From Betaproteobacteria bacterium (GTDB lineage Bacteria > Pseudomonadota > Gammaproteobacteria > Burkholderiales > Usitatibacteraceae): a DNA stretch of 10,530 bases. Each line of letters opens with the position of its first letter. Within the stretch, counting starts at the first letter, position 1. Below the pieces are notes generated by a model, which was given only the letters and a program-made list of their open reading frames with translations, did no database searches and had not been told where the DNA came from. The position numbers and the translations under genes were made by a program. Positions 1-6,090 of this stretch are shown here, one piece after another. The DNA lies in assembly GCA_012274175.1 (NCBI GenBank), contig JAAOZZ010000372.1, positions 1 to 10,530 on the forward strand, written 5' to 3'.

Positions 1-159
1 CAGCAGGGCACGACGCCGAACCAGCGCGTGCTCACGGGCACCCTGGAGACGCTCCCGGACATCGTGCACGCAAGCGACGTCAAGGCGCCCACCCTGATCA
101 TCGTGGGCGAGGTGGTGCGGCTGCGCGACCGGCTCAAGTGGTTCGAACCCGCGGCCTGA
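1..159 (+). CDS. Siroheme synthase / uroporphyrinogen-III C-methyltransferase, C-terminal end (partial)
   Basis: Only the last 52 residues are in the window, in frame 1, ending at TGA 157-159. Visible segments are [10 protein letters not shown], then [11 protein letters not shown], then LRDRLKWF. These match the end of the SAM-dependent uroporphyrinogen-III methyltransferase (SUMT) domain shared by CobA and CysG. That enzyme methylates uroporphyrinogen III at C2 and C7 to precorrin-2, the precursor of siroheme, which is the cofactor of nitrite and sulfite reductases. Whether it is a stand-alone CobA or a trifunctional CysG cannot be told, because the N-terminus is outside the window. A Rieske gene follows after 29 bp on the same strand, so it is probably the upstream part of a nitrite/sulfite-related operon. 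Confidence 0.87.
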   Translation, partial: QQGTTPNQRVLTGTLETLPDIVHASDVKAPTLIIVGEVVRLRDRLKWFEPAA

Positions 160-188
160 TTCCGGCGCCGCAAACCCGACGAGGACGT

Positions 189-518
189 ATGCAGGAAGCA
201 TTCTTCGAGATCGCAAGGGCGGGCGAGCTGCGGCCCGGAACGATGAAACGCGTGGACGTCGGCGGACGGCGCATCCTCCTCGCTAACGTCGACGGGCGCT
301 ATTGCGCCGCGGACGATACCTGCACCCACGAGGATGCATCCCTCGCCACGGGCGTGCTCAAGGGAGAGCTGGTGCGCTGCCCCCTGCACGGCAGCCGCTT
401 CAACGTCTGCACCGGCAAGGCGATGGAGGAGCCGGCGGAAGACGACCTGCGGACCTATACCGTGCGCCTCGAGGGCGATCGCGTGCTCGTGGGCCTGCCG
501 GGGGAGGGCGCGCCATGA
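189..518 (+). CDS. Rieske [2Fe-2S] ferredoxin, NirD-like
   Basis: A 109-residue soluble Rieske protein. The four cluster ligands are all present: C45-x-H47 (CTHE) and C64-x2-H67 (CPLHG), so a [2Fe-2S] cluster should bind. The size fits stand-alone Rieske ferredoxins and the NirD small subunit of assimilatory nitrite reductase. The ATG at 189 was chosen because GAGGA at 181-185 is placed as a ribosome site and the next residues (MQEAFFEIARAGEL) are the usual Rieske N-terminus; the ATG at 138 would overlap the end of the siroheme gene. It lies 29 bp after the siroheme gene and overlaps the next gene by 4 bp (ATGA), implying translational coupling. Siroheme context favours an electron-transfer partner for nitrite or sulfite reduction. 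A ferredoxin of an aromatic-ring dioxygenase is the alternative, but no oxygenase subunit is near. Confidence 0.9.
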   Translation: MQEAFFEIARAGELRPGTMKRVDVGGRRILLANVDGRYCAADDTCTHEDASLATGVLKGELVRCPLHGSRFNVCTGKAMEEPAEDDLRTYTVRLEGDRVLVGLPGEGAP

Positions 519-1648
519 GCGGCCCCGCCGCGGCCATGCCTTCCGATCCCCTGGCGCTGATGAGCTCCATCCTCAAGCGCATCGCCACGGGCCCGGAGCT
601 GAGCAAGGACATTTCGCGGGAGGAGGCGCGCGAAGGCATGCGCCTGGTCCTCGACGGCCGCGTCGATCCCGTGCAGGCCGGGGTGTTCCTGATCGCGCTG
701 CGGATGAAGCGCGAGACCGACGACGAGAACCGCGGCGTGCTCGAGGCCATCCGCGAGGCGACCCGGTTCGCCACCGCGCCGGTGGACGAGGTGCTGGACA
801 TCGCCGATCCCTACGACGGCTTCAACCGCACGCTGCCGGCCTCGCCGTTCCTGCCGCCGGTGCTGGCCGCCTGCGGCGTCGCCGCGGTCTCCCACGGCGT
901 GGAAAGCATGGGGCCCAAGTATGGCGTGACCCATCGCCAGGTGCTGCGCGCCGCCGGGGTCCCCGTGGACCTGGATCCCGCCGCCGCCGCCGTCCGCGTG
1001 GGCGAGCCGGACGTCGGCTGGGCCTACGTCGACCAGGAGGCGTCGTGCCCGAAGCTGCACGGCCTTACGCGACTGCGCACGCTCATCGTCAAGCGGCCGT
1101 CCATCACCACGGTCGAGGTGCTGTCCGGGCCGGTGCGCGGCCGCCGCAAGAGCCACCTGGTCACGGGCTACGTGCACAAGCCCTATCCGCGCATCTACGC
1201 GATGCTCGCGCGCCATGCGGGCTTCGATTCGGCGCTCATCGTGCGCGGTGTGGAGGGCGGCGTGATCCCGTCGCTCACCCACATGGGCAAGGTCTTCCAG
1301 TACCACGACGGCGGCGAGGAGTCGGCCACGGAATTCAGGCCGACGGAGCTGGGCATCGTGCAGGCGGTGCGCGCGCCGCGCATTCCCGGCGCGGCCGACG
1401 TCGAGGCGAAGGAAGAGGGCGCTCCCGTCGCGCCGCTCGACACCGCCGCCGTGGCGAGATCCGCCGCCGAGGCGGGGCTCGCGGCCCTCGCCGGGGAGCC
1501 GGGCGCCACCCGCGACAGCCTGGTTTACGGCGCGGCACTCTGCCTGTGGCATCTCGGGCGATACCCCTCCCTCCTGGGCGCGGCCGACGCGGTGCGCGCC
1601 GTCCTCGACCACGCCAAGGCGCTGGAGCACTTCCGGCGCGCGCGTTAG
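515..1648 (+). CDS. TrpD2-like protein (anthranilate phosphoribosyltransferase / glycosyltransferase family 3 fold)
   Basis: A 377-residue protein. Residues about 30-90 resemble the helical N-terminal domain of TrpD (SREEAREGMRLVLDGRVDP, then a FLIALRMK segment), followed by a phosphoribosyltransferase-like alpha/beta domain with an H127-G128 pair (SHGVESMGPKYG). The PRPP/anthranilate motif GTGGDG of true TrpD is absent; the equivalent stretch around residues 98-106 reads DPYDGFNRT. This points to the TrpD2/YbiB-like branch, not tryptophan synthesis; E. coli YbiB is reported to bind nucleic acid. No other trp gene is nearby. The ATG at 515 overlaps the Rieske stop (TGA 516-518), so expression is coupled to the Rieske and siroheme genes. 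The shared operon suggests a role around siroheme, nitrite or nitrate assimilation, but the actual activity is unknown. Confidence 0.8.
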   Translation: MSGPAAAMPSDPLALMSSILKRIATGPELSKDISREEAREGMRLVLDGRVDPVQAGVFLIALRMKRETDDENRGVLEAIREATRFATAPVDEVLDIADPYDGFNRTLPASPFLPPVLAACGVAAVSHGVESMGPKYGVTHRQVLRAAGVPVDLDPAAAAVRVGEPDVGWAYVDQEASCPKLHGLTRLRTLIVKRPSITTVEVLSGPVRGRRKSHLVTGYVHKPYPRIYAMLARHAGFDSALIVRGVEGGVIPSLTHMGKVFQYHDGGEESATEFRPTELGIVQAVRAPRIPGAADVEAKEEGAPVAPLDTAAVARSAAEAGLAALAGEPGATRDSLVYGAALCLWHLGRYPSLLGAADAVRAVLDHAKALEHFRRAR

Positions 1649-1654
1649 CCGAAA

Positions 1655-1680
1655 TCCCGCCGTCGCCGGGGGCGGCGGGA
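1655..1680 (+). terminator. Hairpin after the siroheme-Rieske-TrpD2 operon, possible terminator
   Basis: Seven bases after the TrpD2-like stop codon, TCCCGCCG (1655-1662) pairs perfectly with CGGCGGGA (1673-1680) around a 10-nt loop. No T-run follows, so it is not a classic intrinsic terminator. It may stabilise the 3' end or assist Rho-dependent termination. It separates the operon from the FNR-type promoter downstream. Confidence 0.35.
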
Positions 1681-1692
1681 CAGCCGGCGGGT

Positions 1693-1741
1693 TTGATCCA
1701 CGTCACGCTTCCTTGCGCCGGGCGCCGGACAATGGGACAAG
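1693..1741 (+). promoter_or_regulatory. FNR/ANR/DNR-type box with spaced -10, promoter of the cytochrome gene
   Basis: TTGATCCACGTCAC at 1693-1706 matches the FNR/Crp-family half-site TTGAT exactly and the second half-site (consensus ATCAA) in three of five positions (GTCAC). A -10-like GACAAT lies at 1728-1733, agreeing with TATAAT in four of six bases. If the box centre (between 1699 and 1700) sits at -41.5, the start point would be 1741, giving a 22-nt leader before the ATG at 1763. That is the geometry of a class II FNR-activated promoter, which needs no good -35. It implies induction at low oxygen or, for a DNR-type regulator, by nitric oxide. This is a sequence match only. Confidence 0.6.
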
Positions 1742-1762
1742 CCGTCCGTTCGTGGAGCCGTC

Positions 1763-2122
1763 ATGTTGCGTCGCCATTGGGTGCTCGCCGTCGTGGTCGT
1801 CATCGCCGCACTCGCGATCCTGCTGCTCGCCCGCGGGGCCTTCGGCGCCGACGCCGAGCGCGGGGCGGCCCTGTACGAATCGCGCTGCGGTGAGTGTCAC
1901 ACCACGAGCGTCCACGGTCGCGCGAAGCGCGTGGCGAAGGATTTCAACGACGTGCGCGGCTGGGTGAACCGCTGGAACGACAACCTCGGCCTTCACTGGG
2001 GCGACGAGGAGATCGACGATGTGTCGGTCTATCTCAACAACACGTACTATCGCTACGCCTGTCCGCCGACGGTCTGCAAGGTAGTCTCGCTTGCGGCCCC
2101 TGACCGCGGATCGCCGCATTGA
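1763..2122 (+). CDS. Small membrane-anchored monoheme c-type cytochrome
   Basis: A 119-residue protein. Residues 6-23 are a strongly hydrophobic segment after a basic start (MLRRH), acting as signal-anchor or signal peptide; AFGA (26-29) could be a cleavage site. The heme-c motif is C42-G-E-C45-H46. There is no methionine after residue 1, so the usual Met distal ligand of class I cytochromes is missing; H51 or H78 could serve instead, giving a bis-His heme. The C-terminus carries a tryptophan-rich W67/W71/W79 region, an acidic EIDDV helix leading to YLNNTYY, and a C100/C105 pair that may form a disulfide. Ribosome site GGAG at 1754-1757. The FNR-type box upstream suggests low-oxygen expression. 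The electron-transfer partner is unknown. It is co-directional with the Cys4 protein 61 bp downstream. Confidence 0.87.
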   Translation: MLRRHWVLAVVVVIAALAILLLARGAFGADAERGAALYESRCGECHTTSVHGRAKRVAKDFNDVRGWVNRWNDNLGLHWGDEEIDDVSVYLNNTYYRYACPPTVCKVVSLAAPDRGSPH

Positions 2123-2183
2123 CCGCGATAGGCACGAAGGGCGCTCGCCGCGTTCGCGTTCCATCGAAATGAGAGGAGCCCCC

Positions 2184-2336
2184 ATGAAGCTCTGCCCGAT
2201 AGCCATCGCGGTGGGATGCCGGAAGTGTCCCGCCTTCACGTTCTGTCCCGTCAAGGGGATCATCGGCGACTACCGGCCCGAGGAAAAGGCGCCAGCCCGG
2301 TCGGCGAAGAAGGGCGGCGGGAAGGCGCGCAAGTAG
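2184..2336 (+). CDS. Small cysteine-rich (Cys4) conserved hypothetical protein
   Basis: A 50-residue protein with four cysteines, C4, C12, C15 and C21 (C-x7-C-x2-C-x5-C), each of C4, C15 and C21 followed by proline. A GDY-PEEK segment follows, then a Lys/Arg/Gly-rich tail (residues about 36-50). The start at 2184 has a clear ribosome site (GAGAGGAG at 2171-2178) and begins directly with the cysteine module; the longer upstream reading (from 2091) would overlap the cytochrome gene and is low-complexity Arg-rich. The pattern suits a small Fe-S or zinc site, and the basic tail could bind nucleic acid or an acidic partner. I recall similar short proteins from betaproteobacteria annotated only as hypothetical. 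It probably shares the FNR-type promoter of the cytochrome gene. No function can be assigned. Confidence 0.72.
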   Translation: MKLCPIAIAVGCRKCPAFTFCPVKGIIGDYRPEEKAPARSAKKGGGKARK

Positions 2337-2359
2337 GCGTGCGCCGACGCTCCCGGGGG

Positions 2360-2388
2360 TTGCCTCGGGGCGGCCTTCCGATTAACAT
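2360..2388 (+). promoter_or_regulatory. Possible sigma-70 promoter upstream of the terminator hairpin
   Basis: TTGCCT (2360-2365) and TAACAT (2383-2388) are separated by exactly 17 bp; each matches its consensus in four of six positions, in a locally AT-rich patch within GC-rich DNA. Transcription would begin near 2395 and run straight into the terminator at 2430-2464. Weak matches like this also occur by chance. Confidence 0.3.
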
Positions 2389-2394
2389 TCATTA

Positions 2395-2464
2395 GCGCGC
2401 TTGCGTGGTCGTGACGCGCTTCAGGGTTGGGTCCCGCCCGTTACCGGGCGGGACCTTTTTCTTT
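2395..2464 (+). ncRNA. Candidate short RNA ending at an intrinsic terminator
   Basis: If the promoter at 2360-2388 is real, the transcript would be about 70 nt. AGCGCG (2394-2399) can pair with CGCGCT (2415-2420) to form a first stem, and the perfect 11-bp terminator stem with U-tract forms the second. This two-hairpin layout is typical of trans-acting small RNAs, or of a terminated 5' leader. The simpler reading is that the hairpin only ends the cytochrome-Cys4 transcript, 94 bp after its last stop codon. I do not recognise an Rfam family. Confidence 0.22.
2430..2464 (+). terminator. Strong Rho-independent terminator
   Basis: GGTCCCGCCCG (2430-2440) and CGGGCGGGACC (2445-2455) form a perfect 11-bp stem with a TTAC loop, followed by TTTTTCTTT (2456-2464). 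The U-tract is on the + strand only, so it terminates rightward transcription, most simply the cytochrome-Cys4 unit, and insulates the dehydrogenase gene beginning at 2599. The 134 bp between the U-tract and that gene show no convincing promoter. Confidence 0.88.
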
Positions 2465-2598
2465 CCGCCGCGAGAGGGGCGCTTCCACCCTGGCCCGGGC
2501 GCGAGTCCCCTTGCAACGGCTGTCCCATGGGCGGCGCGAGCCCGTACATGGGTATCCTTGGCGATCCTTCCGCAGCGGACCTCCGGGGAGCATCGACC

Positions 2599-3435
2599 AT
2601 GATCGTGCAGGAACACCTGCCCACGAAACTGTTCAAGGACCGGACCGTCTTCGTGACCGGCGGCGGCAGCGGCATCAACCTGGGCGTGGCGCGCAACTTC
2701 GCCGCGCTCGGGGCGAATCTCGCGATCTGCGGCCGCACCCAGGACAAGCCCGACGCCGCGGCCGTGGAGCTGCGCGCCCTCAGCGCCCACGCGGGCGGCA
2801 AGGTGCTCGCGGTGGCCGCGGACGTGCGCGACTACGCGGCGGTGCAGGCGGCCTTCGCGCGCACGCGAAGCGAGGTGGGACCCATCGACGTGCTGGTCTG
2901 CGGCGCGGCGGGCAATTTCCTCTGCCCCGCGGAAGGCTTGAGCCCCAACGGCTTCAAGACCGTGGTCGACATCGACCTGCTGGGATCCTTCCACGCCTCC
3001 CGCGCCGCCTTCGAGCAGCTGAAGGAGACCCGCGGCTGCATCATCTTCATCTCCGCGGGCCAGGCGTTCGTTCCCATGGCCTACCAGGTCCACGTCGCCG
3101 CGGCCAAGGCGGGCATCGACATCATGATGAAGAACCTCGCCATCGAATGGGGCCGGCACGGCATCCGCACCCACAGCATCGTGCCCGGACCCATCGAGGC
3201 TACCGAGGGCATGCGCCGCCTGTCCTCGCCCGAGATGGAGAAGGGCAAGAAGGCGGTCATCCCGCTGGGACGCTACGGCACCGTGGACGACATCGGGCAG
3301 GCCGCGGTGTTCCTCGCCTCTCCGCTCGCCTCCTACATCACCGGCGTGGTGCTGTGCGTGGACGGCGGCTCGAACCTGGTGGGCTCGGCGCTCTGGAACA
3401 CGATGGTGGAAAAGATGGACCTCCAGCGCCGGTGA
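2599..3435 (+). CDS. Short-chain dehydrogenase/reductase, 2,4-dienoyl-CoA reductase (DECR2)-like
   Basis: A 278-residue classical-length SDR. The Rossmann motif TGGGSGI is at residues 20-26 and R46 after the second strand suggests NADP(H). The DECR signature is clear: the catalytic YxxxK is altered so that K170 is preceded at -4 by V166 (AYQVHVAAAKAG), followed by NLAIEWGRHGIR, a PGPI-x-TEGMRRL segment and LASPLASYITG. These agree with peroxisomal-type 2,4-dienoyl-CoA reductases, which also lack the SDR tyrosine. The family reduces 2,4-dienoyl-CoA esters during beta-oxidation of unsaturated fatty acids. The start at 2599 follows GGGGAG (2585-2590); longer in-frame starts would run through the terminator hairpin. 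It stands alone on this strand and is convergent with the GMC gene (6-bp gap). A link to the sulfonate genes is not evident. A generic 3-oxoacyl reductase-like SDR is the alternative. Confidence 0.85.
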   Translation: MIVQEHLPTKLFKDRTVFVTGGGSGINLGVARNFAALGANLAICGRTQDKPDAAAVELRALSAHAGGKVLAVAADVRDYAAVQAAFARTRSEVGPIDVLVCGAAGNFLCPAEGLSPNGFKTVVDIDLLGSFHASRAAFEQLKETRGCIIFISAGQAFVPMAYQVHVAAAKAGIDIMMKNLAIEWGRHGIRTHSIVPGPIEATEGMRRLSSPEMEKGKKAVIPLGRYGTVDDIGQAAVFLASPLASYITGVVLCVDGGSNLVGSALWNTMVEKMDLQRR

Positions 3436-3441
3436 GGGAAC

Positions 3442-5043
3442 CTATCGCGCGTCCTGCAGGATCATGTCCGATGCTTTCTCGGCGATCATGACCACCGGGG
3501 CGTTGGTGTTGCCCGAGACCAGCTCCGGCATGATGGAGCAATCCACGACCCGCAGGGCGGACATGCCGCGCACGCGCAGCCGCTCGTCGACCACGGACAT
3601 CGAGTCCGAGCCCATCCTGCAGGTGCCGGAGGGATGGAAGATCGTCGCGCCGAATTCGCGCGCGAACGCGAGCAGCTCGTCGTCGGTCCGCACCCCGTCG
3701 CCCGGGCGGAACTCCTGCGCGAGGTAGGGTGAGAGCGCAGGCGCGGCCGCGAGGCGGCGCGTGAGCTTGAGGGCTTCCACCATGCATCGGCGGTCGGCTT
3801 CCTCGGTAAGGTAATTCGCCCGGATCGCGGGCGGATCCCTTGCGTCGCGCGAGCGGATCGCGACCGAGCCGCGGGATGCGGGACGCAATTGGCACACCGA
3901 GAACGTGCATCCGGACCACGGATGGGGCTTGCCGCCCGCCAGGTCCGCCGAGAGGGTGGCGAAATGGAACTGCACGTCGGGTGTCGTGGACTCGGGCAGC
4001 ACGCGGGCGAACATTCCGCCCACGTTGATGCCCCGCGCGAGCGGACCCCGGCGCGAGAGCAGCCACTGCAGGCCGATCCGTGCGCGGCCCCACGGCGTGC
4101 GCAGCTCGTCGTTGGTGGTGATGGGCTTCGCGACCTTGTACAGCACGCGCAGCTGCAGGTGGTCGCTCAGGTTCGCGCCGACGCCCGGGAGCGCGCTCAC
4201 GACGGGGATGCCCAGGGAGGAGAGCAACGAGGGCTCGCCGATCCCCGAGAGCTGCAGCAGCTGCGGGCTCTGGATTGCTCCGGCCGCGACGATCACCTCG
4301 CGTCCCGCCCGCGCCTCGATCGTGCGTCCCCGCTGCTCGTAGCGCACGCCCGTCGCGCGCTGTCCCTCGAAGAGCACCCGGCTCACCATCGCGCCGGTCT
4401 CGACCCTCAGGTTCGCGCGCTTTCTCGCCGGGTGCAGGTAAGCCGTGGCCGCGCTCGAGCGCCATCCGTGCCGGGTGAAGAGCTGGTAGTAGCCCACGCC
4501 TTCCTGGGTGGGCCCGTTGAAATCGGGATTGCCCGGGATCCCCAACTCGTTCGCGGCGCCGATGATCGCGTCCATCAGCTCGTGGCGCTGGCCGATGTCG
4601 GAGCACCAGAGCGGCCCGTCCGCTCCGTGCCAGGCATTGGCGCCCCGGGTGTTGTGCTCCGAGCGGATGAAGTACGGCAGCACGTCCTTCCATCCCCAGC
4701 CCCGGTTGCCGAGGCGCTCCCAGCGCTCGTAATCCTCCCGCTGGCCGCGAATGTAGATGAGCCCGTTGATCGAGCTGGAGCCGCCCAGTCCGCGCCCTCG
4801 GGGCCAGTAGATCTTGCGGCCGTTCATCTCCGGATCGGGCTCGGTGTAGAAGCCCCAGTTGTAGACCGGGTGGAACATGGTCTTGGCGTAGCCGATCGGC
4901 AGGTGGATCCAGAGGGAGCGATCCTCGGGCCCCGCTTCCAGGAGCAGCACGCTGTGCCGGCCGCCCTCGCTCAGCCGATGGGCGAGGACGCAGCCCGCGG
5001 AGCCCGCGCCCGCCACGATGAAATCGTATGTCGCATGGTCCAT
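3442..5043 (-). CDS. GMC-family FAD-dependent alcohol dehydrogenase (choline dehydrogenase-like), candidate isethionate dehydrogenase
   Basis: A 533-residue GMC oxidoreductase. The FAD-binding motif GAGSAG is at residues 12-17 with LLLEAGP shortly after; the GMC signature PRGRGLGGSSSINGLIYIRG and the GAIQSPQLLQLSGIG segment are intact. The catalytic pair is H470 (HPSGTCRMG) and N514 (GNTNAP). The family oxidises primary alcohols to aldehydes with FAD. Isethionate dehydrogenase IseJ of Cupriavidus necator is, as I recall, of this type, and the position beside pta and near xsc makes sulfoacetaldehyde formation from isethionate the best guess. Choline or another alcohol is possible. No N-terminal export signal is visible. 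The start is ATG at 5041-5043; it lacks a clear Shine-Dalgarno sequence, and reading further upstream would run antisense through pta. It is divergent from pta with only 45 bp between start codons. Confidence 0.88.
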   Translation of the reverse strand: MDHATYDFIVAGAGSAGCVLAHRLSEGGRHSVLLLEAGPEDRSLWIHLPIGYAKTMFHPVYNWGFYTEPDPEMNGRKIYWPRGRGLGGSSSINGLIYIRGQREDYERWERLGNRGWGWKDVLPYFIRSEHNTRGANAWHGADGPLWCSDIGQRHELMDAIIGAANELGIPGNPDFNGPTQEGVGYYQLFTRHGWRSSAATAYLHPARKRANLRVETGAMVSRVLFEGQRATGVRYEQRGRTIEARAGREVIVAAGAIQSPQLLQLSGIGEPSLLSSLGIPVVSALPGVGANLSDHLQLRVLYKVAKPITTNDELRTPWGRARIGLQWLLSRRGPLARGINVGGMFARVLPESTTPDVQFHFATLSADLAGGKPHPWSGCTFSVCQLRPASRGSVAIRSRDARDPPAIRANYLTEEADRRCMVEALKLTRRLAAAPALSPYLAQEFRPGDGVRTDDELLAFAREFGATIFHPSGTCRMGSDSMSVVDERLRVRGMSALRVVDCSIMPELVSGNTNAPVVMIAEKASDMILQDAR

Positions 5044-5054
5044 GGTGTTCGTGG

Positions 5055-5083
5055 AAAATAGCCAATTCGGCCAACGACCGCAA
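5055..5083 (-). promoter_or_regulatory. Possible promoter of the GMC gene in the 45-bp divergent gap
   Basis: Read on the - strand, TTGCGG (5083-5078) and TATTTT (5060-5055) are spaced by 17 bp, matching TTGACA in three and TATAAT in four positions. The start point would fall near 5048, leaving a leader of only about five bases before the ATG at 5043. This agrees with the missing ribosome site and suggests a nearly leaderless mRNA. A direct repeat GCCAA at 5061-5065 and 5070-5074 inside the spacer could be a regulator contact. All weak matches. Confidence 0.3.
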
Positions 5084-5088
5084 TCCCA

Positions 5089-6075
5089 ATGAATATCCTC
5101 GAGCGCTGGAAGACGCGCGCGAAGCGCGCGCCGGGGCGCCTGGTGATGCCCGAAGGGGACGACGAGCGCATCGTCGCGGCGGCGCGCCGGCTGCGCGACG
5201 AGGGCCTCGCCATTCCCGTGCTTCTGGGCGCCGATGCCGATGTGGGCGCCGCGGCCGAACGCGCCGGCGTGGCGCTGGAAGGCATCGAGGTGATCGACCC
5301 GGAGCGCAGCGCGAGCCTTGCGCGCTATGCCGAGCTCTATGCCAAGGGCCGCCCCGCCGCGAATCCGAAGATCGCGCGGCGCCTGGTGGGCAAGCCCTTG
5401 TTCCACGCCGGCATGATGGTGCGCTCGGGCGACGCCGAGGCGATGCTGGCCGGTGCCGCGAGCGCCACGGCCCGCGTGATCGAGGCGGGCATGATGACCG
5501 TGGGCCTCGCCGAAGGCATCCGCACGCCCTCCAGCTTCTTCGTGATGATCCTGCCGCGCCTGGGGGAAGCGGGCGAGAGGGTGCTCGTGTACGCGGACTG
5601 CGCGGTCAACGTCGATCCCGATCCCGAGGCGCTCGCGGACATCGCGCTCGCGTCGGCCCGCAGCTTCCGCCATCTGGTAGGCGAGGAGCCGCGGGTGGCG
5701 ATGCTGTCGTTTTCCACCCACGGCAGCGCGCAGCATCCCCGCGTGGAAAAGGTCACGCGGGCGCTCGCCATCGCGCGCGAACGCGACCCGCAGCTCATGA
5801 TCGACGGCGAGCTGCAGGCCGACGCGGCCCTGGTGCCCCACATAGCCGCGAAGAAAGTGCGGCACCCAAGCGACGTCGCCGGACGCGCGAACGTGCTGGT
5901 CTTCCCCGACCTGGACGCGGGCAACATCGGCTACAAGCTCACACAGCACGCCTGCGGGGCCCGGGCGGTCGGCCCCGTGCTGCAGGGCTTCGCGCGGCCG
6001 GTGAGCGATCTCTCGCGGGGCGCCGTCGTGGACGACATCGTCGCGACGGCCTGCGTCCTGCTGGCGCAGTCCTAG
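5089..6075 (+). CDS. pta: Phosphate acetyltransferase (phosphotransacetylase)
   Basis: A 328-residue enzyme, the length of the stand-alone catalytic Pta domain; the long N-terminal regulatory domains of E. coli Pta are absent. Hallmarks are MPEGDDERI near the N-terminus, ADCAVNVDP (169-177), [10 protein letters not shown] (205-214), [13 protein letters not shown], and [17 protein letters not shown] (268-284), then [13 protein letters not shown]. It interconverts acetyl phosphate and acetyl-CoA. In sulfonate degraders this short Pta is characteristically encoded with xsc and converts the Xsc product into acetyl-CoA. The ATG at 5089 is the only plausible start, as an in-frame TAG lies 30 bases upstream (5059-5061); there is no recognisable Shine-Dalgarno sequence. 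It is divergent from the GMC gene and convergent with the citrate synthase gene (15-bp gap). A phosphate butyryltransferase is less likely. Confidence 0.95.
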   Translation: MNILERWKTRAKRAPGRLVMPEGDDERIVAAARRLRDEGLAIPVLLGADADVGAAAERAGVALEGIEVIDPERSASLARYAELYAKGRPAANPKIARRLVGKPLFHAGMMVRSGDAEAMLAGAASATARVIEAGMMTVGLAEGIRTPSSFFVMILPRLGEAGERVLVYADCAVNVDPDPEALADIALASARSFRHLVGEEPRVAMLSFSTHGSAQHPRVEKVTRALAIARERDPQLMIDGELQADAALVPHIAAKKVRHPSDVAGRANVLVFPDLDAGNIGYKLTQHACGARAVGPVLQGFARPVSDLSRGAVVDDIVATACVLLAQS

Positions 6076-6090
6076 TTCCCGCAGGCCGCC

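Noticed and set aside
455..1630. A 391-codon open frame on the - strand opposite the TrpD2-like gene
   Set aside because: GC-driven shadow with a biased composition and no recognisable motif; the + strand gene has clear family features and overlap coupling.
2392..3174. A 260-codon open frame on the - strand opposite the SDR gene
   Set aside because: It runs through the terminator hairpin and antisense to the SDR; composition is that of an antisense shadow.
1763..5043. The c-type cytochrome as the electron acceptor of the GMC dehydrogenase
   Set aside because: Attractive because isethionate dehydrogenase is reported to be cytochrome c-dependent, but the cytochrome has its own FNR-type promoter, a strong terminator and an unrelated SDR gene lie between, and nothing in the sequence links the two.
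3889..5061. A 390-codon open frame on the + strand opposite the GMC gene
   Set aside because: Shadow of the GMC coding frame; no domain recognised.
3442..5949. Extension of the GMC reading frame to 835 residues by an upstream start at 5949
   Set aside because: The added 302 residues run antisense through pta and are Arg/His/Ala-rich with no fold signature; FAD-domain homology begins exactly at the ATG at 5043.
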